From: Microbispora sp. ZYX-F-249
GTDB taxonomy: Bacteria > Actinomycetota > Actinomycetes > Streptosporangiales > Streptosporangiaceae
Direction of reading: 5' to 3'
Length of the DNA: 64,000 nucleotides
Assembly (NCBI RefSeq): GCF_039649665.1
Contig: NZ_JBDJAW010000005.1
Coordinates: forward strand, 124,001-188,000
The number at the start of each line of letters is the position of its first letter. Positions within the stretch are counted from its first letter, which is position 1. Made by a program: the position numbers and the translations under genes. A model generated the notes under the pieces. The model did not search any database, had not been told where the DNA came from, and saw only the letters and a list, made by a program, of their open reading frames with translations. Of this stretch, positions 59,763 through 64,000 are shown piece after piece.

Positions 59763-60979
59763 CCACGCTCGGCCGCCAAGGCCACGTCCCGCCGGCCACA
59801 CTCGGCCCCCGGGACGACGACCCGGCCGGCACGCTCGGCCACCCGACCGACGACCCGGCCGGCACGCTCGGCCGCCCTGGTGACGATCCGATGGACGGGC
59901 TCGGCCGCCTCCCGCCCGCGCCAGGCCGTCTTGCGCCGCCGTCCGCCTCCGCCACGGCCGAACCGGGCCGGGTCACGCCGGAGATCGATTACGTGCTGCC
60001 CTTGCGCTGGAACGACGACGCGGGGCTCGCGGAGCTGACCGGTTATCTGCGCGGCCTTGCCAGGCATGCCCGGATCGTGGTGATCGATGGTTCCCCGTCC
60101 CCGCTGTTCGAACGGCACGCGCGCGAGTGGCGCGGCATCGCCGAGCACGTGCGGCCCGACGACGACCTGACGGTCGCGAACGGCAAGGTCGCGGGGGTGC
60201 TGAGCGGCATGCGCCGCGCCCGGAACGAGCACGTCGTCATCGCCGACGACGACGTGCGCTACGACGCGGACGCACTGGCCAGGGTCCACGCCCTGCTCGG
60301 CCACGCCGACCTCGTCCGCCCGCAGAACCACTTCCACCCGCTCCCCTGGCACGCCCGCTGGGACAGCGCCCGCACCCTGCTCAACCGCGGCCTCGGCGCT
60401 GACTACCCGGGGACCTTCGGCGTGCGCCGCTCGGCGTTCGAGAAGATGGGCGGCTACGACGGCGACGTGCTGTTCGAGAACCTGGAGCTCATCCGCACCG
60501 TCCGCGCCCACGGCGGCCGCGAGGCCCGCCCGCTCGACCTCTACGTGCGGCGCCTGCCGCCCGACACCCGCCGGTTCTGGTCCCAGCGGATCCGGCAGGC
60601 GTACGACGACCTCGCACAACCCGCCCGGATGGCGGCCTTCCTCGCCGTCCTCCCCTGCGTGGGCGTGGCTCTGTGGCGACGCCGGCCCGAATCGATCGCA
60701 GCGGGCGCCGCTGCGGTGGTGGCCCTGGCCGAAATCGGACGCCGCCGCGCCGGCGGCCGCCGGGTCTTCCCCGCCACCTCCAGCCTTTTCGCCCCGGTCT
60801 GGGTCCTCGAACGCGCCACCTGTAGTTGGGCGGCCCTGACCGCCAGGTTCCTGCTCGGCGGCGTGCCGTACGCCGGACGACGCCTGCGCACCGCCGCCCA
60901 CTCGACCCGCCGCCTCCGCCGCCGCGCCCTCGCGCTCGCTTCCGAACTCCCGACCGCCGTGCCCTCGCAGCCGAGTTGA
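59759..60979 (+). CDS. Family 2-type glycosyltransferase
   Basis: A 406-residue protein: N-terminal low-complexity region (about 1-70, with DDPAGTLG repeats), a GT-A domain (EIDYVLPLRWNDDAG, RIVVIDGSPSPLFE, NGKVAGVLSGMRRARNEHVVIADDDVRYD with the DDD metal motif, FGVRRSAFEKMGGYDGDVLFENLELIRT) and a C-terminal region with one or two membrane helices. Product and acceptor unknown. ATG 59759 overlaps the iron enzyme's stop (ATGA). Confidence 0.88.
   Translation: MTTLGRQGHVPPATLGPRDDDPAGTLGHPTDDPAGTLGRPGDDPMDGLGRLPPAPGRLAPPSASATAEPGRVTPEIDYVLPLRWNDDAGLAELTGYLRGLARHARIVVIDGSPSPLFERHAREWRGIAEHVRPDDDLTVANGKVAGVLSGMRRARNEHVVIADDDVRYDADALARVHALLGHADLVRPQNHFHPLPWHARWDSARTLLNRGLGADYPGTFGVRRSAFEKMGGYDGDVLFENLELIRTVRAHGGREARPLDLYVRRLPPDTRRFWSQRIRQAYDDLAQPARMAAFLAVLPCVGVALWRRRPESIAAGAAAVVALAEIGRRRAGGRRVFPATSSLFAPVWVLERATCSWAALTARFLLGGVPYAGRRLRTAAHSTRRLRRRALALASELPTAVPSQPS
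59816..59881 (+). repeat. 33-bp tandem repeat in the glycosyltransferase N-terminus
   Basis: Two near-identical 33-base units (59816-59848 and 59849-59881) encode DDPAGTLGHPT and DDPAGTLGRPG; a degenerate third copy follows. The glycosyltransferase domain starts about 35 residues later. Confidence 0.8.
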
Positions 60980-61010
60980 GCGACATCGGCCTGATGGGCC
61001 ACGGCTTCCG

Positions 61011-61253
61011 TCAGGCGGGCGGGTCGGGTTCGCTCGCCGCCCGGAAGCCGACCACCTTGTGAGAGCCGTCGCAGAACGGCTTGGTCGAGGACCGGCCGCA
61101 GCGGCACAGCGCGACCGTGGCCCTGCCCGGGTCGATGCGCCGCCCGTCCTGCGTCGTCAGCGTGAACGGCCCGCGCACCAGCAGCGGGCCGTCCTCGCAG
61201 GGCGTCACGGTTACTGCCGCCACCGTGCCCGGGTCCTCCGCCATGTGCTCCAT
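61011..61253 (-). CDS. CDGSH iron-sulfur domain protein
   Basis: An 80-residue protein with the CDGSH cluster motif: CRCGRSSTKPFCDGSHKVVGF holds the three Cys and one His that bind a [2Fe-2S] cluster. Encoded opposite the haem-oxygenase-like enzyme, with which CDGSH proteins frequently co-occur in actinomycetes. ATG 61253 or 61244. Confidence 0.92.
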   Translation of the reverse strand: MEHMAEDPGTVAAVTVTPCEDGPLLVRGPFTLTTQDGRRIDPGRATVALCRCGRSSTKPFCDGSHKVVGFRAASEPDPPA

Positions 61254-61309
61254 GCGGAGCAGCCTGCCCGGGGACGGTGACGGCGTAACACCTGGTCAGC
61301 GATGATTGG

Positions 61310-63313
61310 TCACTCCCATCGCGCGCAGTGTGCGGAGGGACTGAAGGCCCAGCACCCGGCCCGGCCCACGGCCGGTTCCCGCGCCGCGAAAACCGCTCCG
61401 GCGAACGGCGCCCTGACCGCGCCGGGTACGCCCGACGGGCTGGGCACGTCCGCCTTGACACTCGGCGGGGCGAAGGCCCAGCGCGGCGTCGCCGTGCCGC
61501 CCGCCTGCTCGCCGCCGGGGACGGCGTGCGAGTGCCCGGACGTACGGCTCCGCCAGGGCGCCAGGCTCCAGCAGTCGGCGGTCCCGTCCTCCCCGCACCG
61601 GTCCTGCGTGTGGGCGACCAGCGGCGGCAGCGGCAGGTATCCCGGAATCACGAGGGGCGCGGCCGGCGGCTGTGCGGCCGCCGGAGGCGCCGCCACGGCA
61701 CGACCGGTGAGCGACGGCACGGGAGTCACCCACGTCGAATCGTCCGGAGGCGCCGGAACGGCCGTGACATCCGTCGTCGGCGTCACGGCCGGGAAGGCCG
61801 TCCGCGCCGATGTCGCGGTGCCCGGTGCCGTATCCGGCGCTGTGGGAACGGCGGGCGGGGTGGTGGGCCGGCTGGTGGGCGGGGCGGCGGTGGGGAGCGC
61901 GGTCGAGGTGACGGCCGCGCTCGCCCTGGGCTGCGGCGGCTGCTGCTGCGGCGGCCTGTGTGCCGGCTTGGTCGTGGGCTTGGGTTGCGGCGTGGACTTG
62001 GCCGTCGGCTTCTGCGTCGGCTTGTCCGTGGGCTTCCCGGTCGGCTTGTCCGTGGGCTTGCCGGTCGGCTTGTCCGTGGGTTTGCCGGTCGGCTTGTCCG
62101 TGGGTTTGCCGGTCGGCTTGTCGGTGGCCGTGGGGCTCGGCTGGGTGCTCGCCGTGGCGCCCGGGTCGGGTGAGACGCTCACCGCGACGGTCGCCGCCGG
62201 GGTGGCCTGCGGCGTCGCCGCAGCGGTAGCCCCGCTCGGTGTGGGCGCGGGAGCGCCGCTCCCGGCCGGTGCGGGGGTCGCGGTCGCGGTGGGCCCGCTG
62301 CTCGCGGTGGGCGCCGGTGTCCCCTCACCGCTCTGGCCGGGAGTCGCCGTGGCTGCGCCGCCGGTCGTCGGCTGGGGAGTCGGGGCGGTGCCCGGCCCGC
62401 CGTTCGGCCCCGGCTTTGCCTGTCCGCTTGGCGACGGCTGGGCCTTCGTCAGAGGACCGCTGCCCGGCCGGTCGTCTCTGACGCGGCGATCGTCGCGGTT
62501 GTGATAGCGGGACGTCCGATCGCCCCTGTCGCGGCTGTGGCCGCCGGCGTCCCGATCGCGCGGCTCGTGGGCCGTCCGGTCCCGGGTGGAGGCGCCGGCA
62601 GAACCGGCGCCGGGGAGGACTCCGCCGGATCCGCCGGAGTCGTGCGACTTCCCTGACGTGCCGCCGGGACCGTCGGCGGAGTCATGGGCGGCGCCGGACG
62701 AGCCACCGGGAGAATCGGGGCCGGCCTTGTCCGTCGCTTGGGAGTCCGGCCCGGCGTCGTTCGGCGCGTTCGCACCGGCGCCGGGCCCGTCCTCGCCGTT
62801 CGATGCCTTCGCACCGTCACCCGGGGCGTTTCCGGCGCTGTCGGGTGTGTCGGCGGGGGTGTTGCCGGGGGTGTTCCCGGTGCCGTCCGAGGAGTCGTCG
62901 TGGGCCGTACCGGACGGGCCATCCGGACCACCGGACGAGTCCTGCGGCGTGTTCGGCACGCCAGTGGAGTCGCCCGACGAGTGATGGGCCGTACCCGGCG
63001 AATCGGGGCCTGCCTTGTTCACCGTCTGCGTGTCGGGCGCGGCCTGGTCCGGTGCGTTGCCGGAGCCGCCCGGGGAGGATTCCGACGCGGAATCCGATGA
63101 GGACGACGAGGACTCCGCGGAGCCGTCCGCGGAGCCGTCGGAGGTGGGCGCGGCAATGGGACCGGCGCCCTCTACCGGTGGAGGGGCGTCCCAGCCGGGC
63201 TCGGCCACGGCGGCCCAGGGCTGCGCGACCACGGCGCCGCCGGTGGCGGAGACCGCGGCCAGGAGCAGGCCGGAGACCAGGGTGGCGCGCCGGGTGGACA
63301 TTCGGGGGGTCAT
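61310..63313 (-). CDS. Secreted low-complexity Pro/Thr/Ser-rich protein
   Basis: A 667-residue protein with an N-terminal signal sequence (about 1-37, LVSGLLLAAVSATGGAVVA) and an otherwise low-complexity, Ser/Gly/Asp-rich, then Pro/Thr-rich body with DKPTGKPT repeats. The last 100 residues contain four Cys (DRCGEDGTADCWSLAPW and GCWAFSPSAHC) and may be folded. Function unknown; such proteins may span the cell wall. ATG 63313 has GGAAGAG upstream. It is separated by 20 bases from the next gene upstream on the same strand. Confidence 0.7.
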   Translation of the reverse strand: MTPRMSTRRATLVSGLLLAAVSATGGAVVAQPWAAVAEPGWDAPPPVEGAGPIAAPTSDGSADGSAESSSSSSDSASESSPGGSGNAPDQAAPDTQTVNKAGPDSPGTAHHSSGDSTGVPNTPQDSSGGPDGPSGTAHDDSSDGTGNTPGNTPADTPDSAGNAPGDGAKASNGEDGPGAGANAPNDAGPDSQATDKAGPDSPGGSSGAAHDSADGPGGTSGKSHDSGGSGGVLPGAGSAGASTRDRTAHEPRDRDAGGHSRDRGDRTSRYHNRDDRRVRDDRPGSGPLTKAQPSPSGQAKPGPNGGPGTAPTPQPTTGGAATATPGQSGEGTPAPTASSGPTATATPAPAGSGAPAPTPSGATAAATPQATPAATVAVSVSPDPGATASTQPSPTATDKPTGKPTDKPTGKPTDKPTGKPTDKPTGKPTDKPTQKPTAKSTPQPKPTTKPAHRPPQQQPPQPRASAAVTSTALPTAAPPTSRPTTPPAVPTAPDTAPGTATSARTAFPAVTPTTDVTAVPAPPDDSTWVTPVPSLTGRAVAAPPAAAQPPAAPLVIPGYLPLPPLVAHTQDRCGEDGTADCWSLAPWRSRTSGHSHAVPGGEQAGGTATPRWAFAPPSVKADVPSPSGVPGAVRAPFAGAVFAAREPAVGRAGCWAFSPSAHCARWE
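62016..62135 (-). repeat. 24-bp tandem repeat in the low-complexity protein
   Basis: About five units of 24 bases (starting 62016, 62040, 62064, 62088 and a partial one at 62112) encode repeated DKPTGKPT. The units differ only by single bases. Confidence 0.88.
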
Positions 63314-63332
63314 TGAGAGGCTCTTCCTCGAT

Positions 63333-64000
63333 CTAGGGAGTGGGCCGGGGACCGATGAGGGACTTCCAGCCCGCCGCGGCGAACTCGGGCGTCCCTGGGA
63401 GAGCGGCTGCGGGCACGGACGGAGGAGTCGGGTCGGGGATGTTGACCCAGTCGCCCTTGTCCGCGCCGCGCATATCGGGTTTCCACGCCATGAGCAGGCT
63501 CATGGCGTAGGGGCTGGAGTAGACGGGGCCGGTGGCGCCGGCGCCCGTGGTCGCCGTCACCTGGACCAGGACGGAAACCTGCACCTGGTCCTCGGAGCGG
63601 ACCTTCCACTGGACGCCGATCGTCTGCGTCCGCAGCGCCGCCCCCGAGGGAAGGTCGCCTTCGGCGGGAAGGCCGAGGGTCTCCCGCCAGCCGCGTACGG
63701 CATCGCGCGCACCCTCGCGTGCCTCCTTGCGCTGGTCCGGCGGGGCGTACAGCGCGGCCGCCTGTTCGGCCTGGCCGACGTCGAGCGTCCAGGCGGCTTC
63801 CAACGCGGCGGCCGCGGCGGACGCCGCCCCGATCTCCGTGTGGGGGAAGCCGACGGGGTAGCCCCCGTCGCCCTCGTGCCCCGCGGGCGCCGCCAGCGCG
63901 ACGGTCGGCGCCGCCACGCGCACCGGCGTGGACGGCGGCGCCTCCGCCTGGCGCGTCTGCAGCACGATCACCGCGACGGCGATCACGGTGACGACCCCCG
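63333..64000 (-). CDS. Membrane-anchored protein, truncated by the window edge
   Basis: The minus-strand frame is open to the end of the window and is cut at its N-terminal side. The remaining 220 or so residues begin in a hydrophobic helix (VVTVIAVAVIVLQ), then a Pro-rich linker and a soluble domain (VGFPHTEIGAASAAAAALEAAWTLDVGQAEQAAAL, YSSPYAMSLLMAWKPDMRG, FAAAGWKSLIGPRP). The shape, one helix plus a domain with a VGFPHTxxGAxxAA start, resembles proteins from conjugation/type VII-like loci of actinomycetes, but the match is weak. It ends 20 bases before the low-complexity gene. Confidence 0.6.
   Translation of the reverse strand, partial: GVVTVIAVAVIVLQTRQAEAPPSTPVRVAAPTVALAAPAGHEGDGGYPVGFPHTEIGAASAAAAALEAAWTLDVGQAEQAAALYAPPDQRKEAREGARDAVRGWRETLGLPAEGDLPSGAALRTQTIGVQWKVRSEDQVQVSVLVQVTATTGAGATGPVYSSPYAMSLLMAWKPDMRGADKGDWVNIPDPTPPSVPAAALPGTPEFAAAGWKSLIGPRPTP

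Noticed and set aside
1-64000. tRNA, rRNA, riboswitch or insertion sequence
   Set aside because: No cloverleaf-like, rRNA-like or transposase-like sequence was recognised on reading. I could not run a covariance-model search, so small RNAs cannot be excluded.

Overview
The window is high-GC actinomycete DNA. Arguments for this are strong GC bias at third codon positions, many GTG/TTG starts with GGAGG-type ribosome sites, SARP and StrR-type regulators, actinobacterial gas-vesicle genes, Asp23/DUF6286 stress genes, and CBM2-linked secreted glycoside hydrolases. A Streptosporangiales-type organism (Streptosporangium, Nonomuraea or Microbispora-like) fits best, but the genus is a guess. I saw no rRNA, tRNA, insertion sequence or CRISPR array.

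Region 1 (about 44-14961, all minus strand) is a lasso-peptide locus. In transcription order it holds a StrR/ParB-like regulator, a SARP with an NB-ARC domain, a NarL-type kinase/regulator pair, a secreted Slp-type alpha/beta hydrolase, two tandemly duplicated lasso precursor genes, the cyclase (C), the RRE protein (B1), the leader peptidase (B2), a MacB/FtsX-type ABC transporter and an ABC exporter (D). Most junctions overlap by a few bases, so the biosynthetic part is one operon. A strong hairpin separates the precursors from the cyclase.

Region 2 (15460-21000) holds an XRE/ImmA pair, a frameshifted DUF6545 (MAB_1171c-type) membrane gene, a PAP2-like protein, an acyltransferase-3 and a Ser/Thr kinase with an extracellular sensor-like domain.

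Region 3 (21283-28650, plus) is a class III lanthipeptide cluster. It encodes an unusual alpha/beta-hydrolase-P450 fusion, LanKC, a 36-residue precursor, an ABC exporter related to the lasso exporter, and a radical SAM protein. A DUF72 gene on the other strand separates it from region 4.

Region 4 (29733-34298) is the most novel-looking locus. A 57-residue, eight-cysteine peptide is followed by a private type I signal peptidase, a MauE-like membrane oxidoreductase, a MauD/TlpA-like thioredoxin and an ABC exporter, with a convergent SARP gene that carries a perfect CebR/CelR-type box. I read it as a dedicated system for making and exporting a disulfide-rich peptide.

Region 5 (34774-48659) is mixed: a second XRE-ImmA locus, GH36 alpha-galactosidase, truncated globin, a WXG-like/large helical protein pair, a lipoprotein, a GerMN-type secreted protein, a large GH87-like alpha-1,3-glucanase, a GH12-CBM2 endoglucanase and a DUF488 protein.

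Region 6 (48696-61253) starts with an Asp23/Gls24 stress operon (minus) divergent from a gas-vesicle operon (plus). Both have sequences resembling SigB-type promoters in the shared intergenic region. Behind the gas-vesicle genes follow a methyltransferase, a haem-oxygenase-like iron enzyme, a glycosyltransferase and a CDGSH iron-sulfur protein. The right end holds a low-complexity secreted protein and a truncated membrane-anchored protein.
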